A stretch of DNA of 64,000 bases, taken from contig NZ_VEFS01000001.1 in the NCBI RefSeq assembly GCF_007679045.1, positions 117,422-181,421 on the forward strand, read 5' to 3'. A program made the translations under genes and the position numbers. Of the stretch, positions 7,838 to 16,104 are shown one piece after another (position 1 is the first letter of the stretch; each line of letters opens with the position of its first letter). The stretch is from Microbacterium sp. BH-3-3-3. Its GTDB lineage: Bacteria > Actinomycetota > Actinomycetes > Actinomycetales > Microbacteriaceae. Below the pieces are notes generated by a model. It had not been told where the DNA came from. It was given only the letters and a program-made list of their open reading frames with translations, and did not search any database.

Positions 7838-8888
7838 GCGACTTCGCCTCCGCAGCGCTCTCGCGCTCGGCGGCGGCGGGATCGCTCTTCGCGAGCGTCT
7901 CGCGCTCCTTCTTCTCGGCCTCGCGCGCCGCGTCGAGCTCACCGGTCGCCGCGCGCACGGCCTTCTCGGCCCGGCGCACGCGGAACTGGGTGAGGGTCGA
8001 CGCACCGTACTTCGCGCGGACGCGGTCGAGATCCTCCTCGGTGGCCACTGTGATGTAGGCCCCGGCGATGAGGATCACCTGGCTCGACAGGTTGAGCCAC
8101 AGCAGCAACGCGATGAGCGAGGCGAACGTCGTCAGGAGGGGGTTGCTGGTGGCGCCGCCGACGAACAGTCCCGACAGCTGCTGCAGGACGACCAGCCCGA
8201 CACCGCCCAGGAGGGCTCCGCGCAGGAGCGTGCTTCGACGCGTCTTCACTCCCGACAGCGCCGCGAAGGCCACGGCCACCGCGGCGGTGTCGAGCACCAG
8301 CACGACCGCGGTCGAGAGCAGCCACGTCAGCACCGCCGAGACCCAGGAGTCGGCGGAGATCCCCAGCAGCTCGCGCACGAAGGTGAGCCCCGCGGTGGCG
8401 AGGAAGGTCACGATCGCCGCACCCACCAGCGCGACGCCGATGCCGAGCGCGACGAGGAGGTTGCGCACGATCACGAGGATCGGCAGCGTGTCGTCGGTGG
8501 TCACCCCGGCGATCTGCCGGAACGCCGAACGCAGCGACCCGATGGCGCCGATGGCTGCACCCAGCAGACCGAGGATCGCGATGATCCCGGCGATCGTGAA
8601 TTCGGGTGCCTTGATTCCGTCGAGCTGGAGCAGCCCGTTGGGGCCCACGAGACCCGGCACGACGCTGTTGACGGAACGCTCGAGGGCGGCGATCCCGTCG
8701 GGGTTGCCGGCGAGCCACACGGTCGCGAACGAGAAGCCCAGCAGCACCGCGGCGAAGAGGCTGAAGAGGGTGCGGTAGGTGACGCTGTCGGCCAGCATCG
8801 GACCACGCGCTCCCGAGTAGACGAGGAAGGCGCGCACGAGGCGGAGCGACAGAGCCCACGCCGTGACGCGACGGATGAGGTCGGCCAT
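7830..8888 (-). CDS. YihY/BrkB-family integral membrane protein
   Basis: A 352-residue inner-membrane protein with about six hydrophobic segments between residues 35 and 275 (for example LFSLFAAVLLGFSFATVWLA and the last, LIALLLWLNLSSQVILIAGA). A highly charged cytoplasmic tail rich in Ala, Glu, Arg and Lys follows (about 285-352) and is likely helical. The family was once called ribonuclease BN but is not a nuclease; its role is unknown. ATG at 8888 is used. The gene overlaps nnrE by eight bases. Confidence 0.87.
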   Translation of the reverse strand: MADLIRRVTAWALSLRLVRAFLVYSGARGPMLADSVTYRTLFSLFAAVLLGFSFATVWLAGNPDGIAALERSVNSVVPGLVGPNGLLQLDGIKAPEFTIAGIIAILGLLGAAIGAIGSLRSAFRQIAGVTTDDTLPILVIVRNLLVALGIGVALVGAAIVTFLATAGLTFVRELLGISADSWVSAVLTWLLSTAVVLVLDTAAVAVAFAALSGVKTRRSTLLRGALLGGVGLVVLQQLSGLFVGGATSNPLLTTFASLIALLLWLNLSSQVILIAGAYITVATEEDLDRVRAKYGASTLTQFRVRRAEKAVRAATGELDAAREAEKKERETLAKSDPAAAERESAAEAKSHV

Positions 8889-8968
8889 GTGGTCAGGGTA
8901 TCCGCGCGAGACGCCTCGCACCGCGGGGCTTGACCGATCCGGGGCGGCGCGACAGTCTGCGCCGCCCC

Positions 8969-9430
8969 TCACAGCGCCGCCCGCACCAGCGACCACCCCG
9001 CCCCGAGCACCAGGACGGGCCCGAAGGCCACCTCGGCCCGGCGCCCTGCCGCCGCCCACGCCGCGATGCCCGCTGCGGCTCCGCCCGCGAAGGCGACGAA
9101 GAGGGCGGATGCCACGGCGCCCGGGCCGAACCAGCCCAGCGTCGCGCCGACGAGGGCGGCGAGCTTGACGTCTCCCCCGCCGAACGCCGCGGGGCGGGCG
9201 AGGTGCAGCACGAGACAGACGCCGAAGGCGGCGAGCGCTCCCCCGGCCACCGCGACCGCCCGGCCGGGTTGGCCGAGCACGCCCGCGGCGACCGCCATCA
9301 GCGTGAGCACCGCGATCGTCGCGGGGAGGACGACGACGTCGGGGATCCGATGGGTGCGCGCGTCGATCGCGGCGAGCACGACACCGGCCACGCCGAAGAC
9401 CGACAGCGCGAGCAGGAGTGCCACCGGCAT
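8969..9430 (-). CDS. Prepilin peptidase-like (A24) membrane protein
   Basis: A 153-residue protein with about five membrane segments. The two aspartates of type IV prepilin peptidases are visible: DARTHRIPD near residue 23 and GGGDVKLAA near 86. The N-methyltransferase part of the long form is missing, so it resembles the short TadV/CpaA-type enzymes that process Flp prepilins. No pilus genes are adjacent. The stop lies 80 bases from the YihY start and the next upstream gene (DUF1905) ends six bases away. Confidence 0.82.
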   Translation of the reverse strand: MPVALLLALSVFGVAGVVLAAIDARTHRIPDVVVLPATIAVLTLMAVAAGVLGQPGRAVAVAGGALAAFGVCLVLHLARPAAFGGGDVKLAALVGATLGWFGPGAVASALFVAFAGGAAAGIAAWAAAGRRAEVAFGPVLVLGAGWSLVRAAL

Positions 9431-9436
9431 CCGGGG

Positions 9437-9733
9437 TCAGGCGTCGAGCACGAACAGACCGACGCGCACGATCGCCCCCGGATCGATGCCCTCGGCCTCG
9501 CGCACCGCACGCTTGAGCGGCAGCACGTACATGTCACTCGCCTGCGGGAAGATCGACGTGCGCCAGGTCGTCGCCCCGATGGTCGCGTCGACGCGCACTC
9601 CCCCGAAGCCCCGGCGGAAGGTCTGCGCCTCGCGGATCTCCTCGCTCAGCTCGGGCGGTACGGCCACGAAGTACCAGTCGCTGTCGGAACGGGCCTCCCA
9701 CCGGAACACGTCGCCCTCGAAGTCGACGATCAC
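9437..9733 (-). CDS. DUF1905-family protein
   Basis: A 98-residue soluble protein with the DUF1905 pattern: FEGDVFRWE, then WYFVAVP, FGGVRVDATIG, TTWRTSIFPQ, and YVLPLKRAVREAEGI. The fold is a small beta barrel of unknown function, often found beside or fused to YdeI-like domains. An in-frame TAA lies just upstream, and GTG at 9733 is the only usable start. The gene ends six bases before the prepilin-peptidase gene, so they are probably cotranscribed. Confidence 0.78.
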   Translation of the reverse strand: MIVDFEGDVFRWEARSDSDWYFVAVPPELSEEIREAQTFRRGFGGVRVDATIGATTWRTSIFPQASDMYVLPLKRAVREAEGIDPGAIVRVGLFVLDA

Positions 9734-9781
9734 GACACTGCCCTCGGCATCCGGAACCTCCTCGGTGATGTGGCGGTCACG

Positions 9782-10195
9782 TTACCCGGGTGCTCCGACA
9801 CCCGTGCGCGTCGTCCCCCTGGGGAGAAGCCGCGACACCGCGATGTCGACCGCGACGGCGACCGCCACCGCGCACACGTAGACGACGAGGTCGCGTGCAT
9901 CGAACCCGGTGCCCAGCAGCAGCGCCACCGGCGGCACGCGCTCGGCCAGGGCGAGCGGCACCCCGGTCAGCTGCAGCAGTTCGACGCCCACGCACCACAG
10001 CGCGGCGGCCCCGGCGAGCGCGAAGCGCGGAGCGCGCGGGAAAAGCAGGACGAGTCCGGTGAAGGCGGCCACCGCATAGAGCGCGTCGCCCGCGACGTCG
10101 GTCGCCGTCGACCCGGGCAGAGCCTTGTGCACGAGCAGCCCCGCGGCGATGACGGCGGCGAGCGCGACGAGGGCCGCGAGACGACGCCGCCTCAC
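9782..10195 (-). CDS. DUF2809-family membrane protein
   Basis: A 137-residue protein with four hydrophobic segments, containing GDALYAVAAFTGLVLLFP and CVGVELLQLTGVPLA, which are typical of DUF2809. The function is unknown. The GTG start at 10195 overlaps the TGA of the glycosylase gene by four bases (GTGA), so it is cotranslated with it. A longer reading to 10405 would run through the glycosylase gene and is rejected. Confidence 0.75.
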   Translation of the reverse strand: MRRRRLAALVALAAVIAAGLLVHKALPGSTATDVAGDALYAVAAFTGLVLLFPRAPRFALAGAAALWCVGVELLQLTGVPLALAERVPPVALLLGTGFDARDLVVYVCAVAVAVAVDIAVSRLLPRGTTRTGVGAPG

Positions 10196-10758
10196 GCGAG
10201 GATCCCCGCCGCCCGCGCAGGTTCGGCGTAGGCGCGGGCGAGCGAGTCGACGGTGTCGTGGGCGTTGAGCCCGCTCGGATTCGGCAGCACCCAGGTCGGC
10301 ACTCCGGCGATCGCCTCGTCCTGTCGCCCCGCCGCGGCCTTGGGGCGGCCGAAGCCCTGCCGGTACGCGGTGAGGCCGACCACGGCGACGGCGCGCGGGC
10401 TCCACGCGGCGACCCGGTCGACGAGAGCTGCGGCACCCTCGCGCAGTTCGCCGCGCGACAGCTCGTCGGCGCGGGCCGTCGCGCGGGCCACGAGATTGCT
10501 CACCCCCACCCCCGCGTCGAAGATCAGCCGGCGGTCGTCATCGCCGAGCGGCTCGGAGTACGCGGGCAACCGCGGGAGGATGCCCGCCTTCACCAGCGCG
10601 GGCCAGAACCGGTTTCCGGGTCGCGCGAAGGGGGTGCCGGTGGCCGCGGTCCACAGGCCGGGGTTGATGCCGACGAACAGCAGGCGGACGCCCGGCTCGA
10701 CGAGGTCGGGCCGCGTGGCATCCCGGAACGACTCGAGCTCGGCGCGCGTATATCCCAT
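10192..10758 (-). CDS. mug: G/U mismatch-specific uracil-DNA glycosylase
   Basis: A 188-residue member of the MUG/TDG branch of the uracil-DNA glycosylases. The catalytic motif GINPGLWTAATG, the adjoining ARPGNRFWPAL, and the late loop PNPSGLNAH are all present. These enzymes remove uracil or damaged pyrimidines opposite guanine in the base-excision pathway. ATG at 10758 is used. The gene is divergent from the hydrolase at 10816, with a 57-base gap that must hold both promoters. Confidence 0.9.
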   Translation of the reverse strand: MGYTRAELESFRDATRPDLVEPGVRLLFVGINPGLWTAATGTPFARPGNRFWPALVKAGILPRLPAYSEPLGDDDRRLIFDAGVGVSNLVARATARADELSRGELREGAAALVDRVAAWSPRAVAVVGLTAYRQGFGRPKAAAGRQDEAIAGVPTWVLPNPSGLNAHDTVDSLARAYAEPARAAGILA

Positions 10759-10815
10759 GAGACCACTATGACCACTACCTCGGGACGACCCTGGGCGTCT
10801 GCCAGGATCGGAGGA

Positions 10816-11607
10816 ATGGATGCCGTGCCCGCCCTCACCGAGATCCCTCCCGCGCAGTTCGTCATCGTCGGCGACAACGTGCGCCTGGCCACCTACTCGT
10901 GGGGCGATGTCGAGGCCGATCCGGTGCTGTGCGTGCACGGCTTCGGCTCGAGCACCCGCGACAACTGGGTCAACACGGGCTGGGTGCGCGACCTGCTGCG
11001 TGCGGGTTACCGCGTGATCGCGGTCGACCAGCGCGGTCACGGCGCGAGCGAGAAGCCCTACGACGCCGCGTCGTACACGATGCCCACGCTCGTCTCCGAC
11101 CTGGTGGCGGTGCTCGACACCTACCTCGTCGACCAGGTGCGCTACCTCGGCTACTCGCTCGGCGGCCGCGTGGGCTGGCAGCTCGCCGTCGACGCCCCCG
11201 AGCACGTCGAGCGGGCGGTGCTCGGCGGGATTCCCGACGGTCGTCCCCTCGCTCGTCTGCGGGTCGATCAGGCGCGCGCGTTCCTGGATCACGGTGAGCC
11301 GGTTCAGGATGCCACGACCCTGCGCTACGTCTCGCTCGCCGAGCGCGTGCCGGGCAACGACCTGCGGGCCCTGGTCGCGATCGCCGAGGGCATGCGCCTG
11401 GGCGAGACCGACCCCGACCCCTCGTCGCCCCCGCAGCAGCCGGTGCTCATCGCAACCGGCACCGACGACCCCATCCACGACCAGTCGGCGCACCTCGCGG
11501 GCCTGCTCCCCCGCGGCGAGTTCGCCGACATCCCGAAGCGGCACCACGTCAACGCGCCGGGCTCGCGGGCGTTCCGCGAGGCGGGCCTGGAGTTCCTCGG
11601 CCGCTGA
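10816..11607 (+). CDS. Alpha/beta-hydrolase
   Basis: A hydrolase of about 263 residues. CVHGFGSST forms the oxyanion loop, GYSLGGRVG carries the nucleophile (Ser near 115), GTDDPIH the acid, and KRHHVNAPGS the His. The sequence VDQRGHGASEKP is characteristic of the family. The substrate is unknown. The ATG at 10816 directly abuts GGAGGA; GTG at 10825, nine bases from the same GGAGGA, is at least as likely and would shorten the protein by three residues. Confidence 0.82.
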   Translation: MDAVPALTEIPPAQFVIVGDNVRLATYSWGDVEADPVLCVHGFGSSTRDNWVNTGWVRDLLRAGYRVIAVDQRGHGASEKPYDAASYTMPTLVSDLVAVLDTYLVDQVRYLGYSLGGRVGWQLAVDAPEHVERAVLGGIPDGRPLARLRVDQARAFLDHGEPVQDATTLRYVSLAERVPGNDLRALVAIAEGMRLGETDPDPSSPPQQPVLIATGTDDPIHDQSAHLAGLLPRGEFADIPKRHHVNAPGSRAFREAGLEFLGR

Positions 11608-11622
11608 CGCGTTCGCGCGACC

Positions 11623-13614
11623 TCAGGCGCAGTCGTACACGGTCGAGGGAGCCGAGCTGTCGGTCGCGCAGTGCTGCGTGACCCAGTCGCGGATCTGCGC
11701 CGAGCTCGACGTCGTCGACGCGGACGACCCCGGGGCACCCGACCCGCGCTGCTCGCCGCCGATGACATAGCGCACCTCACCCGACTGCACCATCGAGACG
11801 AACGCGTCGAGGGTGGGCACGGCATCCGTGCCGTTGAAGCCGCCGATGGGCAGGAACGACCCGCCGTCCGAGGCGACGATCAGCTGCGCGGCCGACTGCG
11901 CCCCGAAGGTCGCGGCGAGGTACGTGCCGCCGGTGCTGTGCGACTCAAGCCACGACAGCAGAGCCGTATCGGCGCCCGTGCTACCGGAGCCCGGGAAGGC
12001 CGCGCCGCCGTCGCGCGTGCGGCCCTGTCCCGTGCCGCCCTGCGCGAGGCCCTGACCGGATCGGCCCTGCCCCGCCCCGAAGCCCTGACCCGTGCCCGAG
12101 CCCGGCGCGGTGCCCGACCCGGGCGCGCCGCCCAAGCCCTGCCCCGGAGCCTGTCCGGCGCCCGGCGCTCCGCCCCCGAAGCCGGCGCGGCCGAAGCCTC
12201 CGCCCGAGACCTCCGACACGCCCCCGGCGACGGGGTTGATGGAATTGGGGTGGGCGATCGTGACCGCCGACCACACCGCCGGGGTCAGCAGCAGCCCGAT
12301 CATCAGCGCCGAGGTCACGAGCAGCCGGGATCCGCGATGCAGCACCAGCAGCACGATCGCGGCGGCGGCGGCGAGGGCCTGCACGATCGACACCGGGACG
12401 CTGTACCCGCCCATGGCGATACCGATGCCCAGCGCCGTCGCCCCGGCCGCGCCGACGATCACCACCTGGGGCCAGGTCTTGCCGGCGCGATGCGCGACGG
12501 CCAGCGCGGTCGCCACCGTCAGCGCGAGAGGAACGGCGAGGGCCGCGGTGTAGAACTGGTGCATCCCGGCGACCGCCGAGAACATCGCCGCGAACGTCGC
12601 CGTCCACACCGTCAGTAGCACGGTCAGCGGCCGCGAGAACCGCAGCACCCACAGCACGACGATCGCCACCAGCGCGGCCGGGACAAGCCACGCGATCTGC
12701 CCGGCCAGCTGCGCGTTGAACAGGCGCAGCACTCCGGGGTCGCCCGAGAACGGCGGGGTGAACGACTCGAACGAGCCGATGTCGGCGGTCGCCGAGAAGC
12801 GCCCCAGACCGTTGTAGCCGAAGACCATCTCCCACGGGTTGTTCGACAGGGTGCTGCCGACGTAGGGGCGGCTCCCCGCCGGGATGAGCGAGACGATGGC
12901 CACCCACCACAGCGAGGCCGCAGCGCTCACCGCACCCGCGACGAGGAGGTGCCCGAGGCGCCGCGCCCACGACTGCCGCGTGAACAGGTAGGCGGCGGCC
13001 AGCGCCGGCCACACCGCCCACGCCTCGAGCATGTAGAACTGGAACGACAGTCCCACCAGCGCCCCCGCCGCGACCAGCCAGCCGAGGCTGCGCTGCTCGA
13101 CGGCCCGCACCGCCGCCCACGCGGTGAGCGAGAGCCCGAGAACGAAGAAGGCCTCGGGCTGGTTCGAGCGGGCCACCGCCACGAGGATCGGCGTGACCGC
13201 CACGACCGCCCCGGCGATGAGGCCCGCGCGCACCCCCGCGAGTCGGCGAGCGGTGACGGCGGTCACGAGGGCCGCACCGACGGCGGCGAGGGCGTTCGGC
13301 AGGATCACGGCCCACGCCGAGTAGCCGAACACGCGCACGAACAGCGCCGGGATCCAGAACGAGCCGGGGATCTTGTCGAGCGTGACAGTGCCCGCCGGGT
13401 CGACGGCGCCGAAGAAGAAGTTCGACCAGCTCCTGCTCATCGACAGCGCGATCGAGGCGTAGTACTCGCTCGGTGCTCCCGCCCACACCTGCCACCCGGT
13501 CAGCACCAGGGCGCCGAGGCCGATGGCGAGCAGGCCGAGGGTCCAGCCGCCGGGGCGGCGCAGGGCCGGGAGGGCGGGGGCGGCGGCGGACGATGCGGGC
13601 AGAGTGGCGGTCAC
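11623..13614 (-). CDS. GT39/ArnT-like membrane glycosyltransferase with Gly-rich loop
   Basis: A 663-residue polytopic protein of the dolichyl-phosphate-mannose protein mannosyltransferase/ArnT class. The first extracytoplasmic loop has SEYYASIALSMSRSWSNFF and DPAGTVTLDKIPG, carrying the conserved acidic residues; about ten to twelve membrane segments follow. Between about residues 465 and 545 there is a long low-complexity segment of Gly, Gln, Ala and Ser (motifs such as GSGTGQGFGAG), then a soluble C-terminal domain with one late Cys pair. These enzymes move sugars from a polyprenyl-phosphate donor to an exported acceptor. It is paralogous to the gene at 19334 (shared PYV...MVFGYNGL). The acceptor is unknown. 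Confidence 0.85.
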   Translation of the reverse strand: MTATLPASSAAAPALPALRRPGGWTLGLLAIGLGALVLTGWQVWAGAPSEYYASIALSMSRSWSNFFFGAVDPAGTVTLDKIPGSFWIPALFVRVFGYSAWAVILPNALAAVGAALVTAVTARRLAGVRAGLIAGAVVAVTPILVAVARSNQPEAFFVLGLSLTAWAAVRAVEQRSLGWLVAAGALVGLSFQFYMLEAWAVWPALAAAYLFTRQSWARRLGHLLVAGAVSAAASLWWVAIVSLIPAGSRPYVGSTLSNNPWEMVFGYNGLGRFSATADIGSFESFTPPFSGDPGVLRLFNAQLAGQIAWLVPAALVAIVVLWVLRFSRPLTVLLTVWTATFAAMFSAVAGMHQFYTAALAVPLALTVATALAVAHRAGKTWPQVVIVGAAGATALGIGIAMGGYSVPVSIVQALAAAAAIVLLVLHRGSRLLVTSALMIGLLLTPAVWSAVTIAHPNSINPVAGGVSEVSGGGFGRAGFGGGAPGAGQAPGQGLGGAPGSGTAPGSGTGQGFGAGQGRSGQGLAQGGTGQGRTRDGGAAFPGSGSTGADTALLSWLESHSTGGTYLAATFGAQSAAQLIVASDGGSFLPIGGFNGTDAVPTLDAFVSMVQSGEVRYVIGGEQRGSGAPGSSASTTSSSAQIRDWVTQHCATDSSAPSTVYDCA

Positions 13615-13686
13615 CGGCGCATCGTAGGCAGGCGCTCCCTCACCGCGGCCTAGCGGTTCTTATGCGTGACTGATGAGTGGCGGCCG

Positions 13687-13717
13687 CGGCATCCGGAGAA
13701 GAAGGGTCCGGATGCCG
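13687..13717. terminator. Hairpin of inverted GGATGCC motifs after the GH5 gene
   Basis: CGGCATCCGG at 13687-13696 and CCGGATGCCG at 13708-13717 can pair around an 11-base loop. The hairpin lies 46 bases past the minus-strand GH5 stop and before the GT39 gene, so a terminator role is likely. It shares its core with hairpins at 912, 17502, 19098 and 48710. Confidence 0.6.
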
Positions 13718-13762
13718 ACTCCCCGGGCATCCGCGCCGGTCACGTTCTCGCGTTCAGGCGGT

Positions 13763-15409
13763 TCAGGAGGCCGAGACGGAGAGCTTCGGAGCCTTCGGCG
13801 CCGCGGTGGCCGAGGCCTGCAACCCGACCCGCACGCTCTGTCCGGCGCCCAGGGCCGCGGCCCAGTCGCTGCCGGTGCAGGTGACCTTCGTGCCGCTGAC
13901 CGCGCAGCTCATGCCCCAGGCGCTGGTGACGGCCGTGGTGCCGGGGGCGTCGAACGACACGGTCCAGCGCTTCACCGCTCCCGAGGCCGTCAGCGACAGC
14001 TCGGCGACGTAGCCCTCGCCCCACGCGCTCTGCGGGATCCAGGTCGCGGCCAGGCCCGGGCTCGCGGTCGGCTTGGGGGTGGTGCTCGCGGTCGGCTTGG
14101 GCGTCGCGCTTGCGCTCGGCTTCGGCGTCGCGCTGGCCGTCGGCTTGGGCGTGGTGCTCGGCTTGGGCGTCGCGCTCGCGGTCGGCTTCGGCGTCGTGCT
14201 CGGCTTGGGCGTCGGACTGGGCGTCGGGCTCGGTGCCGGTGTCTTCACCGGCGTGAGGATCGGCGCGAGAGCCGCCAGCTTCGCTTTCTGCGGCGTCTTC
14301 CAGTCATCGGTGACCAGGCCGCCCGTGTCGCCGCTGTTGGGATTGAACGACCAGTACGCGTAGCTGATCTTCGTCTTCGCGAGGTAGCCGACGAGGGACT
14401 TCAGCCACGCCTTGTCGCTCGCGGTCTCGTATTTCGTGCCGAACTCGCCGAGCAGCACGGGCGCCGTGTTGGTGCGCACGAGGTAGCCCCAGTTCGCGTC
14501 CCACAGCGACTCGAGGTTCGCGGGGTAGTTCGGCGCCGAGAACCACGACTGCTGGTGCACGGTGGCCGGGTAGTCGTGGGGCGAGTAGACGACGCGGTTC
14601 TTCACCGTGAGCGAGACGGGAGCCGCGCCCGCGTCCTTCAGGCCGCCGCCCCACCAGGTGCTCGAGCCGTCGTTCTGGCGTTCGACGCCCTCGACGATGA
14701 TGAGCAGTTTGGGGTTCACCGCGAGCACCGCATTGCCCGCACGCGTGGCGGCGGCCCGCCAGTCGCGCTTCGGGTCGCCGCAGTTCCAGCAGGCGGGGCC
14801 GTGGGGTTCGTTGTGCAGGTCGACGCCGATGACGGTGGAGTCGCTCTTGTAGCGCGCCGCGAGCATCTTCCAGTCGTCGATCCACCGCTTCTCGCTGTAC
14901 TGCGCGGTGTACCAGAGCTCGCTCTGCGCGCCCGAGTCGGGCCGGTGCCGGTCGAGGATCACCGACAGCCCGTGCGCCTTCGCGCGGGCGATGAAGGCGT
15001 CCATGAGCTTCAGCGGAGACAGTGTGGCCAGCTGCGGGTTGACGTAGCTGTTGATCGAGTTCGACGACTTCGCCGCGAGGCACTCGTTCGAGAAGGGCAG
15101 GCGGATGGTGGTGAAGCCCATGCGCGCGATCTGGTCGAGCCCGTCGTCGAGCGAGATCGACCACAAGCCGTGCGGCGCGCAGTTCGAGGTCTCCATGCCG
15201 AACCAGGCGACGGCCTTGATCGTGTAGGGCGTTCCGGATGCCGTGACGATGCTCGCTCCGCGCGTCGACAACCAGCCCGGAAGGGTGGCGGCGGAGGCGG
15301 CCGGAGCGGCGACGACCCCGGATGCCAGGAGCACCAGCGCCACCGTGATCGCGGAAACACGGCGCGCCGATCGTCGCAGTGTCGCCCACCGCGCGCGCCA
15401 TCCGGACAT
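13763..15409 (-). CDS. Secreted GH5 endoglucanase with C-terminal CBM2-like domain
   Basis: A protein of about 548 residues. A signal peptide of about 40 residues (MSGWRARW..., then a hydrophobic stretch ending APAASAA) precedes a GH5 cellulase domain of about 330 residues. The acid/base Glu is in GVDLHNEPHG and the nucleophile Glu in LLGEFGTKYE; RLPFSNEC and SPHDYP are also present. A Pro/Thr/Ser/Lys linker of repeated TPKPT-type units (about 365-440) joins it to a C-terminal beta domain (WIPQSAWGEGYVAEL, WTVSFDAPG) that fits a type 2 carbohydrate-binding module. It should cleave beta-1,4-glucans outside the cell. ATG at 15409 is chosen because a G-rich stretch precedes it; ATG at 15427 is possible. 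Confidence 0.92.
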   Translation of the reverse strand: MSGWRARWATLRRSARRVSAITVALVLLASGVVAAPAASAATLPGWLSTRGASIVTASGTPYTIKAVAWFGMETSNCAPHGLWSISLDDGLDQIARMGFTTIRLPFSNECLAAKSSNSINSYVNPQLATLSPLKLMDAFIARAKAHGLSVILDRHRPDSGAQSELWYTAQYSEKRWIDDWKMLAARYKSDSTVIGVDLHNEPHGPACWNCGDPKRDWRAAATRAGNAVLAVNPKLLIIVEGVERQNDGSSTWWGGGLKDAGAAPVSLTVKNRVVYSPHDYPATVHQQSWFSAPNYPANLESLWDANWGYLVRTNTAPVLLGEFGTKYETASDKAWLKSLVGYLAKTKISYAYWSFNPNSGDTGGLVTDDWKTPQKAKLAALAPILTPVKTPAPSPTPSPTPKPSTTPKPTASATPKPSTTPKPTASATPKPSASATPKPTASTTPKPTASPGLAATWIPQSAWGEGYVAELSLTASGAVKRWTVSFDAPGTTAVTSAWGMSCAVSGTKVTCTGSDWAAALGAGQSVRVGLQASATAAPKAPKLSVSAS

Positions 15410-15633
15410 CGGCACCCCCGCGGTCATCGTAGCGGTGCCCGGCGCCGCCCCGCGCACGCGCGAAACGCCGGCATCCCGGCATCCGGCCCCCTGCTCTGAC
15501 CCGCACGGGACCGCCTCGCGCGATTCGGCGTCGCCGCGTCCGCGATCAGCGACGGTTTCCGTCGTGTTTCCGCGTGTGAAATGTCGAGATCACCATTGAT
15601 ACACCTGACAATCCGCTGATACCGTCGCCGATC

Positions 15634-16104
15634 ATGACTCCTCCGATCGAGCGCAGCGCCGTGCTCGACGACGTCTCGAAGGCGATCGTCGAACAGCTGC
15701 AGGAAGACGGGCGCCGGTCGTACGCCGAGATCGGCAAAGCCGTCGGTCTCAGCGAGACGGCCACGCGCCAGCGCGTGCAGAAGCTGCAAGAGGCCGGTGT
15801 CCTGCAGATCGTCGCCGTCACCGACCCGCTCCAGCTCGGTTTCGCCCGCCAGGCGATGATCGGCGTGCGCGTGTCGGGAGACACCCGCGTGGTCGCCGGG
15901 GCCATGAGCGAGATCCCGGGCGTCACCTACGTGGTGTCGACGGCCGGCTCGTTCGACCTGCTCGTCGAGATCGTCTGCGAGAGCGACGACGACCTCATCG
16001 ACGTGCTCAACGACCGCATCCGGTCGTTGCCCGACGTCGTCTCGACCGAGACGTTCGTCTATCTCAAGCTCCACCGTCAGCTCTACAACTGGGGAACGCG
16101 ATGA
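15634..16104 (+). CDS. Lrp/AsnC-family regulator
   Basis: A 156-residue regulator with an N-terminal winged helix (QLQEDGRRSYAEIGKAVGLS, ETATRQRVQKLQEAGV) and a C-terminal RAM/ACT-like ligand domain (VVSTAGSFDLLVEIVC). The ATG of the aminotransferase overlaps its stop by four bases, so it most likely senses the amine or amino acid handled by that enzyme and the APC transporter behind it, and controls this operon. The intergenic region 15410-15633 is shared with the divergent GH5 gene. Confidence 0.9.
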   Translation: MTPPIERSAVLDDVSKAIVEQLQEDGRRSYAEIGKAVGLSETATRQRVQKLQEAGVLQIVAVTDPLQLGFARQAMIGVRVSGDTRVVAGAMSEIPGVTYVVSTAGSFDLLVEIVCESDDDLIDVLNDRIRSLPDVVSTETFVYLKLHRQLYNWGTR

